Origin: Paracoccus tibetensis
Lineage (GTDB): Bacteria > Pseudomonadota > Alphaproteobacteria > Rhodobacterales > Rhodobacteraceae
Length of the DNA stretch: 64,000 nt
Assembly: GCF_900102505.1 (NCBI RefSeq)
Contig: NZ_FMVT01000008.1
Coordinates: 1 to 64,000 of the forward strand
Direction: 5' to 3'
Shown: positions 41,235 to 49,115 of the stretch, in pieces
Numbering within the stretch: position 1 is the stretch's first letter
Layout: each line of letters begins with the position of its first letter
Notes under the pieces: generated by a model
Seen by the model: only the letters and a program-made list of their open reading frames with translations
Databases searched by the model: none
What the model was told of the DNA's origin: nothing
Translations under genes and position numbers: made by a program

Positions 41235-42997
41235 GACGCGCCCGCCCTTTCGGGGGCGTTCTGCATCCGCAGGATCTGGGCCGAGTTCTGCACCATCTGC
41301 TCCAGCACCTGGCTGCTGGGTCCGAAGGCCCGGCGCATGCCGCCCTCCAGCACCAGCAGGGTTTCGCATTCGCTGATCGCCGCGGGGCGATGCGCCATGA
41401 TCACGACGGCCCCGCCCTGCGCCTTGACCTGGCGGATCGCCAGGTTGACCGCCTCGGAGCCCTGGCTGTCGAGGTGGGCGTTCGGCTCGTCCAGCACCAG
41501 CAGCACCGGATCGCCGTAGAGCGCGCGGGCAAGGCCGATGCGCTGGAGCTGGCCCCCCGAGAGGCGGCCGGCGGCGGCGCCGATGCGCGTGTCATAGCCC
41601 TGCGGCAGATCGAGGATCATCTGATGCGCCGCCGCCATCCGCGCCGCCGTGACGACGCGCGCCGCATCGGGGTTCTTCGCCATCCGGGCGATGTTCTCGG
41701 CGATGGTGCCCTCGAACAGCGTGACCTGCTGCGGCAGATAGCCGATCAGTTGGCCGAGGCTGTCCGCGCCGTACTGGTCCAGCGTGGCGCCGCCGAGGCG
41801 GATGCTGCCGGTGCCGGGCAGCCAGGCGCCGATCAGCGCGCGCGCCAGGGTCGACTTGCCCGCGCCGGAGGGACCGATCACCCCGAGCGCGCTGCCGGGG
41901 GCGATCGAGAAGCTGACGCCGCGCAGCGTCGGCTGCGCGGCCGCGGGCGGCGCGACCGACAGATCGCGCACCTCGAGCCGGGCCTCGGGGCGCGGCAGGA
42001 CCGTGCGTTCCGGCTCGGCCGGCTGACGGGTCAGGAGGGCGGCGAGGCGGCTCCAGCCGTCCTGCGCGGCCTGGACCATGGGCCAGCCGCCGACGAGCTG
42101 CTCGACGGGCGCGAGCGCCCGGCCCATCATGATGGAGCTGGCGATCATCGCGCCGGCGCTCAGCTCGTGCCGCAGTACCAGGAGGGCGCCGGCGGCCAGC
42201 ATCGCGCTTTGCAGGAACAGCCGGAAGCTGCGCGAGAAGACGCTGAACCCGGCCGAGAGATCGCCCGCACGCATGGCGGCCTGCTGCATGTCCATCCGCG
42301 CCGTGCGCCAGCGCAGGAAGATGGCCTCGCGCATGCCCAGGGCCGCGATCGGCTCGCCGTGGCCGCGGTAGAGATCGCCCATCTGCTGCGCCTGCGCGCC
42401 GGCCTCGGCCGCGTGCCTCAGGGGCGTGCGGCTGAAGATGCGGTTGAGGATCGTCGCGGCGACCAGCACCGCGCCGCCGGCCGTGGCCACCACGCCCAGA
42501 AGCGGGTGGAACAGGAACAGCGCGCCCAGGAAAAGCGGCGACCAGGGCAGATCGAACAGGGCGAGCATGACCGGCGAGCCGAGCAGGCGCTGCACCGCGT
42601 CGAGATCCCGCGTGCCGCCGGTCGTTGCGGCGGCCTCGTCCCCCTGCAGGGCGCGGTCGCGGAGGGCGGCGGTGAAGACCCGCTCTTCCATGCGGTCCTG
42701 GAAGCGCGCGGCGAGGCGCAGCATCACCCGGCCGCGGATGAGGTCGATGACCCCCATCAGCAGGAAGAGGAAGATCACCAGCAGGAACAGCGCCGCCAGC
42801 GTCTCGACGCTGCGCGAGGACAGGACGCGGTCATAGACCTGCAGCATGAAGAGCGGCCCGGTCAGCATCAGCAGGTTCACCACCGCCGAGAAGACCCCGA
42901 CCGCCAGGAACAGCGGCCAACCGGCGCCGCGCGCCGCGCGCAGCTCGAGAAGCCCGCTCTGGGGCAGGCCCGCCCTGGCCACCGCTGCCGCCCTCAC
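41231..42997 (-). CDS. type I secretion ABC exporter (PrtD type)
   Basis: A 588-residue fused permease-ATPase. Six helices lie in residues about 25-300 (LFLAVGVFSAVVNLLMLTG; FMLQVYDRVLSSRSVETL is the PrtD-family signature), and the ATPase has Walker A GPSGAGKSTLARALIG, Q-loop YLPQQVTLFEGTIAENIAR, signature LSGGQLQRIGLARAL, Walker B LVLDEPNAHLD and AHRP as the switch. It lacks the C39 peptidase and CLD domains of HlyB-type exporters, as expected for the protease/lipase exporter branch. It lies between the RTX substrate and the adaptor, with the same strand, so the export route is dedicated. Confidence 0.94.
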   Translation of the reverse strand: MRAAAVARAGLPQSGLLELRAARGAGWPLFLAVGVFSAVVNLLMLTGPLFMLQVYDRVLSSRSVETLAALFLLVIFLFLLMGVIDLIRGRVMLRLAARFQDRMEERVFTAALRDRALQGDEAAATTGGTRDLDAVQRLLGSPVMLALFDLPWSPLFLGALFLFHPLLGVVATAGGAVLVAATILNRIFSRTPLRHAAEAGAQAQQMGDLYRGHGEPIAALGMREAIFLRWRTARMDMQQAAMRAGDLSAGFSVFSRSFRLFLQSAMLAAGALLVLRHELSAGAMIASSIMMGRALAPVEQLVGGWPMVQAAQDGWSRLAALLTRQPAEPERTVLPRPEARLEVRDLSVAPPAAAQPTLRGVSFSIAPGSALGVIGPSGAGKSTLARALIGAWLPGTGSIRLGGATLDQYGADSLGQLIGYLPQQVTLFEGTIAENIARMAKNPDAARVVTAARMAAAHQMILDLPQGYDTRIGAAAGRLSGGQLQRIGLARALYGDPVLLVLDEPNAHLDSQGSEAVNLAIRQVKAQGGAVVIMAHRPAAISECETLLVLEGGMRRAFGPSSQVLEQMVQNSAQILRMQNAPERAGAS

Positions 42998-43075
42998 CGG
43001 CGCGGGCCGGTGCGCGCGCGGAGTGTCCGCCCACGCCCGCGCCCGGGCCTGCCTCTTGCCGGATGAATGCTCATG

Positions 43076-45595
43076 TCAGAAGAGGAAGTCGGCATGGGCG
43101 AGGGACGAGATGTCCGACACGAGCACCTCGAAGTCCACGACCTTGTCGCCCGTCACGTCGGCCCGCACCAGGATGTCGCTGCCAGACTTCACCGTCCAGA
43201 CGGAATAGGCCGCCGCGACGCCGCCGGAATAGCCGAAGCCCTGGTTGCCGCCGGCATGGATGTTCGCGTCGATCCCCCTGAGATCGATCCGGTCGGTCCC
43301 CGAGACGAAGTCATGGATCACGTCGCGCTGCGCGCCCGGCGCGCTCTCGGAGGTCTGGTTGAAGACGAAGGTGTCGCAGTCCATGTCCCGGCCGCCATGC
43401 ATCACGTCCCTGCCGGCGCCGCCGATCATGACGTCGCGGCCGGACCCGCCCATCAGCACGTCATTGCCGGCGCGGCCCTCGAGAACGTCGTTGCCGGCCT
43501 CGCCCCTCAGGACGTTGGCGCCGCCATTGCCGATGATGTGGTTGTGGCCGGCATTGCCCGTGCCGTTGACGTTCGCGCTGCCCTTCAGGACCAACTGCTC
43601 GACATGGTTCGCCAGGGTCAGGGAGATCGTCGAATGGACGCTGTCATAGCCCTCGCCGGCCAGCTCGACCGTCCGGTCGCCGCTGTGGTCGACATGGTAG
43701 ATGTCGTTGCCCCTGCCGCCATGCATGATGTCGGCGCCGCCCCGGCCGTCCAGCGTGTCGTTCCCGTCCAGCCCCGACAGCGTGTCGTTGCCGCTCGTGC
43801 CGGTCAGGGTGTTGCCGGCCGCGTCGCCCGTGATACGCGCGCCGGGCGCCGCGACCAGCGACTTCGGCGCCATTCCGTCGAAGAGGAAGTTCTGCACCGT
43901 CAGGCTGGCAAGGGGCACGCCCTGCAGGAAGATGCTGTCGGTCGGCGACAGGACGACCCGCGTGCCGCCCGCCTCGCTGCGCAGCTCGAGATAGGTCTTG
44001 TAGCCCCGGATGTCGATCATCTCGCGGGCGCCGGGCGCGAAGTCGGTGATGACGTCCTGCCCGTCGCCCCTGGCGAAGCGGAACGTGTCCCTGCCGCTGC
44101 CTCCGGTCAGGCGGTCGTTGCCGGTGCCGCCGACCAGGGTGTCGTTGCCGAGGCCGCCCTCCAGGCGGTCGCTGCCGCCGAGGCCGCGGAGAAGGTTCGC
44201 CCCGCCGTTCCCGACGACATGGTTGTCGGCGGCATTGCCCGTGCCGTTGAGGTTCGCACTGCCCAGAAGCACCAGCGCCTCAATGTGGCTGGACAGCGTC
44301 CAGCTGATGCTGGAGCGGACCGTGTCGTACCCTTCGCCGGCCCGCTCGATGGTGCGGTCGCCGGCATTGTCGACATGGTAGGTGTCGTTACCCGCCATGC
44401 CGTACATGGTGTCGGCGCCGCCCTTGCCGTCGATCACGTCATTGCCGCCAAGGCCGAAGATCGTGTCGTTCCGTGCGCTTCCCGTCAGCGTGTCGTTGCC
44501 GGCCTTGCCGATGATGCTGCTTTGGGGCGCAGGGCCGGGCAGGCTCTCGGCCACCGGGGCCGGAGCGGGACTGGGCGCAGGTGCAGGCGCAGGTGCAGGC
44601 GCAGGTGCAGGCGCAGGTGCGGGCGCCGGAGCCGGAGCCGGAGCGGGCGCCGGAGCGGGTGCAGGCGCGGGTGCAGGGGCCGGAGCGGGTGCAGGTGCAG
44701 GTGCAGGGGCCGGAGCGGGTGCAGGCGCAGGTGCAGGTGCAGGCGCAGGCGGCGTGGCGCCGACGCTGCCGCCCGGTGCAGGGGCGTCGGCATCCGGATC
44801 ATCGCTGCCGGTATCCGGCATCCCGGTGACCGGCTCGACCGGCGGGACATAGGTGCTGCCATACTGGTTCGGACGGATGTCGACGGCCGAGATGCTGCCG
44901 ACCAGCGGGCGGCCGGGATCGACCCACCGGCCGGCCCAGCTTTCCTGCCCCGGCGCCACCGACCACAGGTCGACGAAGCTGTTCATCGGGCCGATGTTCC
45001 AGACATCGCCCTGCATGTCGGCGGCGGTGAAGCGCGCGACCTGCTTGCCGTCGATGTAGAAGGTAGCGTCCTGCCGGGTCACCGACACCTCGTAGGTGTG
45101 ATAGCCCTTCGCGGCGTCGAAGCCGAGATCGATGATTCCGCGGCGGGAGGCTTCGGGCTTCAGGATGATGTGGCGCCCCGCCGCGTCCTCCATGTGGACG
45201 GCGAGATGCACCTTGGTGGTGTCGGCGCCCACGAATTCGAAGTCGAATTCGACCCAGGGCTGGTTCTTCCAGTCGGCCTTGTAGGTGAAGAGTCCGAAGA
45301 CGGCGCCCGGCGCCATCTCGGGCGCCTTGGCCGTCCAGCTCCAGGTGCCGGTGGTCGCGACCTCTCTCGACTGGATCTCGCCGCCCTGCCACGGCCGGGT
45401 CGAGCCGGCGGGCGCGCGGTTCAGCACCAGCTCGATGCTGCCGTCGGCGGCGACCCTGACGTTTTCGTCCGACCAGCTCATGTTGTTCGTCTGCCCCGCG
45501 GCCCAGTCCGAGATGAGCCAGCTGTCGGGGGTATATGTCTGTCCAAGTTGGTACAGATGAACGGCAGGAACGGGTGCGCTCGGGCTTGTCGGCAT
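43076..45595 (-). CDS. secreted GH16 glucanase-like RTX protein with Pro-Ala linker
   Basis: An 839-residue protein without a signal peptide. Residues about 15-255 are a glycoside hydrolase 16 jelly roll with the catalytic string E116-F-D118-F-E120 in WVEFDFEFVG, matching the family E-x-D-x-E. Residues about 275-345 are almost only Pro and Ala. Two blocks of glycine/aspartate nonapeptides of the RTX type follow (GNDTLTGSARNDTIFGLGG; later GNDTLSGLDGNDTLDGRGG and GNDVLEGRAGNDVLMGG), which bind calcium outside the cell. The C-terminus, SLAHADFLF, suits type I secretion signals. GH16 RTX proteins such as ExsH cut exopolysaccharides, so this one may trim a biofilm or host glucan. ATG 45595 follows a GAGGAGG site. 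Confidence 0.93.
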   Translation of the reverse strand: MPTSPSAPVPAVHLYQLGQTYTPDSWLISDWAAGQTNNMSWSDENVRVAADGSIELVLNRAPAGSTRPWQGGEIQSREVATTGTWSWTAKAPEMAPGAVFGLFTYKADWKNQPWVEFDFEFVGADTTKVHLAVHMEDAAGRHIILKPEASRRGIIDLGFDAAKGYHTYEVSVTRQDATFYIDGKQVARFTAADMQGDVWNIGPMNSFVDLWSVAPGQESWAGRWVDPGRPLVGSISAVDIRPNQYGSTYVPPVEPVTGMPDTGSDDPDADAPAPGGSVGATPPAPAPAPAPAPAPAPAPAPAPAPAPAPAPAPAPAPAPAPAPAPAPAPAPAPAPAPAPAPSPAPAPVAESLPGPAPQSSIIGKAGNDTLTGSARNDTIFGLGGNDVIDGKGGADTMYGMAGNDTYHVDNAGDRTIERAGEGYDTVRSSISWTLSSHIEALVLLGSANLNGTGNAADNHVVGNGGANLLRGLGGSDRLEGGLGNDTLVGGTGNDRLTGGSGRDTFRFARGDGQDVITDFAPGAREMIDIRGYKTYLELRSEAGGTRVVLSPTDSIFLQGVPLASLTVQNFLFDGMAPKSLVAAPGARITGDAAGNTLTGTSGNDTLSGLDGNDTLDGRGGADIMHGGRGNDIYHVDHSGDRTVELAGEGYDSVHSTISLTLANHVEQLVLKGSANVNGTGNAGHNHIIGNGGANVLRGEAGNDVLEGRAGNDVLMGGSGRDVMIGGAGRDVMHGGRDMDCDTFVFNQTSESAPGAQRDVIHDFVSGTDRIDLRGIDANIHAGGNQGFGYSGGVAAAYSVWTVKSGSDILVRADVTGDKVVDFEVLVSDISSLAHADFLF
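43395..44515 (-). repeat. two RTX repeat blocks
   Basis: About 43395-43810 and 44095-44515 each encode several nine-residue G-G-x-G-x-D-x-x-x units followed by the same extended module (DTYHVDNAGDRTIERAGEGY versus DIYHVDHSGDRTVELAGEGY). The two blocks are clearly paralogous at protein level, indicating an internal duplication of a nonapeptide-plus-module cassette. Confidence 0.8.
44558..44756 (-). repeat. Pro-Ala linker-coding low-complexity tract
   Basis: Nearly 200 bases of GGHGCH-type hexamers (mixed GGTGCA, GGCGCA, GGAGCC, GGCGCC, GGAGCG units) code about thirty Ala-Pro dipeptides. Synonymous variation is interleaved, so units have been duplicated as blocks; the recurring GCCGGAGCGGGTGCAG block shows this. 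Confidence 0.85.
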
Positions 45596-45723
45596 GACCG
45601 GCTTGACCTCCTCTGGGTTCAGTCATCAGGGGCGGAGATGCGCCTCGCGACGCGCAGGATCCTCAGGAACCGCCGCGGCAAGGTCTAGGCTGGATTAACC
45701 ATCTTCGCAACTTCAGGTTGGGT

Positions 45724-45742
45724 CGCTATACTTTAGATTGCG
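45724..45742 (+). promoter_or_regulatory. weak ModE-like site upstream of tupB
   Basis: CGCTATACTTTAGATTGCG has CGCTATA as one half, like ModE/TunR half-sites, and a poorly matching inverted half (CGCAATC on the other strand). It lies about 80 bases before the tupB start in the RTX-tup intergenic region. Tungstate/molybdate control is an inference. Confidence 0.25.
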
Positions 45743-45821
45743 GACGCCGCGACGCGACGGAACGATGTTGCACAGCCGCGCAGCTTTCGGCATCCTTCCG
45801 GGGCCGTCGCAAGGAACCCCG

Positions 45822-46517
45822 TTGGAAAGCCCGCTCGTCACTGCTCTCGCCCTGCTTTCCGGGGAAGACCCCGCGCTGATGCAGATCATCGGGCTGTCGC
45901 TGCGGGTCACGCTGAGCGCCGTCCTCATCGCCAGCGTGATCGCCCTGCCGCTCGGCGCGGCGCTGGCGCTGGCGCGGTTTCCCGGCCGCAACATCGTCAT
46001 CGTCTTCTTCAACGCGCTGATGGGACTGCCGCCGGTCGTCGCGGGGCTGCTCGTCTACCTGGCGCTGTCCCGGTCGGGGCCGCTCGGGTCCCTGGCGCTG
46101 CTCTTCACGCCGACCGCGATGATCGTCGCGCAGACGGTGCTGATCGTGCCGATCATCCTGTCGCTGACCCGCTCGGTGGTCGAGGATCTCTGGGCCGAAT
46201 ATAGCGAGCAGCTGACCAGCCTCGGCGCCGGGCGCCTGCGGGCGGTGCCGACGCTGCTGTGGGACGGGCGCGTCTCGCTCCTGACAGGCATTCTTGCCGG
46301 CTTCGGCCGCGCCAGCGCCGAGGTGGGCGCGGTGCTGATCGTCGGCGGCAACATCGCCGGCCACACCCGCACCATGACCACCGCCATCACGCTCGAGACG
46401 AGCCGCGGCAATCTCGGCCTCGCGGTCGCCTTGGGCATCGTCCTTCTGGGCCTGACGCTGATCCTCAACGCCCTCGCCTGGAGCGCCGGGCAATGGGCGC
46501 GGGGCCGGCTCGGATGA
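45822..46517 (+). CDS. tupB: tungstate ABC transporter permease TupB
   Basis: A 231-residue permease, six helices. IIGLSLRVTLSAVLIASVIA opens the membrane part, FFNALMGLPPVVAGLLVYLA and IILSLTRSVVEDLWAEYSEQ are family stretches, and GFGRASAEVGAVLIVGGNIA is the E-x-G-x-x-x-x-x-G-G coupling region shared by TupB proteins. TTG 45822 is chosen because AAGGA sits six bases upstream and the frame before it is not family-like; ATG codons at 45738 and 45765 are alternatives. It overlaps tupC (ATGA). Confidence 0.9.
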   Translation: MESPLVTALALLSGEDPALMQIIGLSLRVTLSAVLIASVIALPLGAALALARFPGRNIVIVFFNALMGLPPVVAGLLVYLALSRSGPLGSLALLFTPTAMIVAQTVLIVPIILSLTRSVVEDLWAEYSEQLTSLGAGRLRAVPTLLWDGRVSLLTGILAGFGRASAEVGAVLIVGGNIAGHTRTMTTAITLETSRGNLGLAVALGIVLLGLTLILNALAWSAGQWARGRLG

Positions 46518-47245
46518 GGCCAGAGGGTGCGCTTCGAGCCGGCATCCTGCCGCTGCGACTGGACGGGGTCGGCTATGCCGTCGCCGGGCGCGCGCTGCTG
46601 TCGGACCTGACGCTGACCCTGCGTCCGGGCCGCAGGCTGGTGATCCTGGGGCCGAACGGAGCGGGCAAGAGCCTGCTGCTGCGGCTCTGCCACGGGCTGA
46701 TCCAGCCGACCTCGGGCCGCCGGATCTGGGCCGATGGCAGCGCGCGGCCCGCCTCGCAGGCGATGGTGTTCCAGCGGCCGGTCCTGCTGCGCCGCACCGT
46801 CGCGGCCAACATCGCCTTTCCCCTGGCGCTGCGCGGCATCGGGCGCGCGGCCCGGCGCGAGCAGGTCGCCCGCACGCTCGAGCGCTTCGGCCTGACGGCG
46901 CTGGCGCATCGCCCCGCGCGGCTCCTGTCGGGCGGCGAGCAGCAGCGGCTGGCGATGGCGCGGGCCGGGGCGATGGCGCCAGAGGTGCTGTTTCTGGACG
47001 AGCCCTGCGCCTCGCTCGATCCCGCCGCCACGCGCGTCATCGAGGAGATGATCCTGACCCTCTCGGCCGAGGGCACCACGATCGTCGCCAGCACCCACGA
47101 TCTTGGCCAGGCGCGGCGGCTGGCCGAGGACGTGGCCTTCCTGCATCGCGGCCGCCTGGTCGAGGCAGGCCCCGCCGCCGCGTTCTTCACCGGGTGCCGG
47201 TCCCCCGAGGCCCGCGCCTTCCTCAACGGCGATCTTGTCTGGTAG
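46514..47245 (+). CDS. tupC: tungstate ABC transporter ATPase TupC
   Basis: A 243-residue ATPase: Walker A GPNGAGKSLLLRLCHGL, Q-loop VFQRPVLLRRTVAANIAF, signature LLSGGEQQRLAMAR, Walker B LFLDEPCASLD, switch STHDLGQARRLAEDVAFL. The close fit of N-terminal strands (LPLRLDGVGYAVAGRALL) and the neighbours tupB and tupA identify it. The start overlaps tupB's stop. Confidence 0.92.
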   Translation: MRPEGALRAGILPLRLDGVGYAVAGRALLSDLTLTLRPGRRLVILGPNGAGKSLLLRLCHGLIQPTSGRRIWADGSARPASQAMVFQRPVLLRRTVAANIAFPLALRGIGRAARREQVARTLERFGLTALAHRPARLLSGGEQQRLAMARAGAMAPEVLFLDEPCASLDPAATRVIEEMILTLSAEGTTIVASTHDLGQARRLAEDVAFLHRGRLVEAGPAAAFFTGCRSPEARAFLNGDLVW

Positions 47246-47260
47246 CTTGAAGGAGCCCTG

Positions 47261-48073
47261 ATGCGTGCCATCCGAACTGCAACGCTTCTCGCCCTCGCCG
47301 CGGGGCTCGTGCCGCTCGCCGCGCAGCCGGCCGCGGCCGAGTTCATCACCGTCGCCTCGACCACCTCGACCGAGAATTCGGGCCTCTTCGGGCACATCCT
47401 GCCCCTCTTCGCGGCCGAGACCGGGATCGAGGTGCGCGTTCTGGCGCAGGGCACCGGGCAGGCGCTGGAGACCGGGCGGAGGGGCGACGCAGATGTCGTC
47501 TTCGTCCATGCCCGCGCGCAGGAGGAGGCCTTCGTCGCCGAGGGCTGGGGCGTCGCGCGGCTCGACGTGATGTACAACGATTTCGTTCTGGTCGGCCCGG
47601 CGGAGGACCCGGCCGGGATCGCCGCCGCCGAGACCGCCCCCACGGCCATGGCCGCTGTCGCGGCGGCCGAGGCGCCCTTCGCCTCGCGCGGGGACGACAG
47701 CGGCACCCATGTCGCCGAGATGGCGCTGTGGAGCGCGGCGGGGATCCAGCCGCAGGGCAGGTGGTACCTCTCGACCGGCTCGGGCATGGGCGCCACGCTG
47801 AACGTCGCGGCGCAGGTGCCGGCCTACACGCTGGCCGACCGCGCCACCTGGCTCAGCTTCGCCAATCGCGGCCCGCTCCAGATCCTCTTCGAGGGCGATC
47901 CGGTCCTCTTCAACCCCTACGGCGTCATCCTGGTCAACCCCGAGCGGCACCCGCATGTGAAGGCTGCCGAGGGGCAGGTCTTCATCGACTGGCTCGTCTC
48001 GGAGGCGGGGCAGCAGGCCATCGCCGGCTTCACGATCGAGGGCGAGCAGCTGTTCTTCCCCGCGGCGCGCTGA
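47261..48073 (+). CDS. tupA: tungstate-binding protein TupA
   Basis: A 270-residue periplasmic binding protein with signal peptide (TATLLALAAGLVPLAAQPAA). The oxyanion site is signalled by ASTTSTENSGLFGHILPLF, the T-T-S motif typical of TupA, and SRGDDSGTHVAEMALWSAAG further on; GLxxVQGTGxALxxGRxG appears as VLAQGTGQALETGRRGDADV. It catches WO4(2-) with much greater affinity than molybdate in characterised members. The gene follows tupC by 15 bases with AAGGAG before ATG 47261. Tungstate use agrees with the formate dehydrogenase downstream. Confidence 0.94.
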   Translation: MRAIRTATLLALAAGLVPLAAQPAAAEFITVASTTSTENSGLFGHILPLFAAETGIEVRVLAQGTGQALETGRRGDADVVFVHARAQEEAFVAEGWGVARLDVMYNDFVLVGPAEDPAGIAAAETAPTAMAAVAAAEAPFASRGDDSGTHVAEMALWSAAGIQPQGRWYLSTGSGMGATLNVAAQVPAYTLADRATWLSFANRGPLQILFEGDPVLFNPYGVILVNPERHPHVKAAEGQVFIDWLVSEAGQQAIAGFTIEGEQLFFPAAR

Positions 48074-48116
48074 ACTTGCGCTGGCCTTGCGTGCCGCCGG
48101 GCGCTAGCTGTCTCGC

Positions 48117-49115
48117 ATGACGCCGCTTCTGCCCCTCGACGATTGCCTCAAGCGGGTCCTGCCGCACGCGGCGCCGGTTGCGCCGCGCGAGGTGCCGGTG
48201 GCCCAGGCCCTTGGCGGCGTGCTCGCGGCGGCGCTGGCGCTTGACCGCGACATGCCCGCCCGCGCGCAGGCCCTGCGCGCCGGGCTGGCCGTCTCGGCCT
48301 TCGACACCGTCGGCGCCAGCCCGCAGCTGCCGCAACCCCTGCCGGGGGCGCTGCGCGTTCAGCCGGGCGACGCGCTGCCGGAGGCCGCCGACGCGGTTCT
48401 GCCCGAGGAGAGCCTGGCCTGGACCGGAAACCTGCCGCAGGCGCTCCGGGCGATCGGCCCGGGCGAGGGCATCCGCCGCGCGGGTCACGACGGACGGGCA
48501 GGGCAAACCCTCGCGCCCGCTGGCGCGCGCCTCGGCCCTTGGACCGCGCTTCTGGCGGCGGAGGCGGGAATCGACACCGCCATGGTCCGGCAGCCGCGGG
48601 TTCAGGTGATGCTGGACAGCCCGGCCCATGGCGCCTTCGCCGCGCGGTGGGCGGCGGGCTTCGGCGCGATCCTGTCGGACACGGCGCCGCAGTTGCGGCT
48701 GCGCAGCTGCCGCGGTCACGCCCCGCGTCTTGCCCTGACGGGTGCCGAGACCGCCTGGCTCGACTGGCAGGAGGACGTCCTGGTGGTCGAACTGCCGCCG
48801 CGCTTCGACGCGATGATCACCGGGCTGCTGGCCCTCGCCCTGCCGGTCCTGCTGTCGCTGACCGGCGCGGCGGCGGCGCCAGCCGCCACGCGGCCGCTCC
48901 TGCGCAAGCTCGCCTCGGCGCCCGGCATGTCGGATCTGGTCCTGCTGTCCGTCCGGCCCGAGGGCTGGCTTCCGTCCGCGCCGGGCCTCGTGACCCTTGC
49001 CGCGCTGGCTCAGGCGCGGGCCTTCGCCATCCTGCCGCCCGGCAGCGAGGGGCTGCCCGCGGGAAGCGCCCTTGCCGGCCACGCCCTTGCCCCCGAACCT
49101 TGCGAGGTCCCATGA
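48117..49115 (+). CDS. degenerate MoeA-like protein
   Basis: A 332-residue relative of molybdopterin molybdenumtransferase MoeA. The N-terminal part (PLDDCLKRVLPHAAPVAPRE, VAQALGGVLAAALALDRDMP), the middle (IRRAGHDGRAGQTLAPAGAR, LLAAEAGIDTAMVRQPRVQV) and the final part (ILPPGSEGLPAGSALAGHAL) follow the MoeA plan. The functional landmarks are gone: no D-G-[YF]-A loop, no L-S-T-G-D-E-L, no S-G-G-x-S-x-G-x-x-D, and the central catalytic domain is shortened. A scaffold or regulatory role, such as pairing with the fused MoeA encoded next (ATGA overlap), is plausible. The length is about 80 residues short of MoeA. Confidence 0.75.
   Translation: MTPLLPLDDCLKRVLPHAAPVAPREVPVAQALGGVLAAALALDRDMPARAQALRAGLAVSAFDTVGASPQLPQPLPGALRVQPGDALPEAADAVLPEESLAWTGNLPQALRAIGPGEGIRRAGHDGRAGQTLAPAGARLGPWTALLAAEAGIDTAMVRQPRVQVMLDSPAHGAFAARWAAGFGAILSDTAPQLRLRSCRGHAPRLALTGAETAWLDWQEDVLVVELPPRFDAMITGLLALALPVLLSLTGAAAAPAATRPLLRKLASAPGMSDLVLLSVRPEGWLPSAPGLVTLAALAQARAFAILPPGSEGLPAGSALAGHALAPEPCEVP

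Noticed and set aside
43395..44515. Spaced repeats that could be taken for a CRISPR array
   Set aside because: They translate into RTX nonapeptides in one frame and have no spacer structure.
44558..44756. Simple repeat as a possible assembly artefact
   Set aside because: Units vary synonymously and keep the frame, which fits a real Pro-Ala linker.
43067..45688. Long plus-strand frame opposite the GH16 RTX gene
   Set aside because: Composition (runs of Gly-Arg-Cys opposite the Pro-Ala tract) shows it to be a shadow of the RTX gene.
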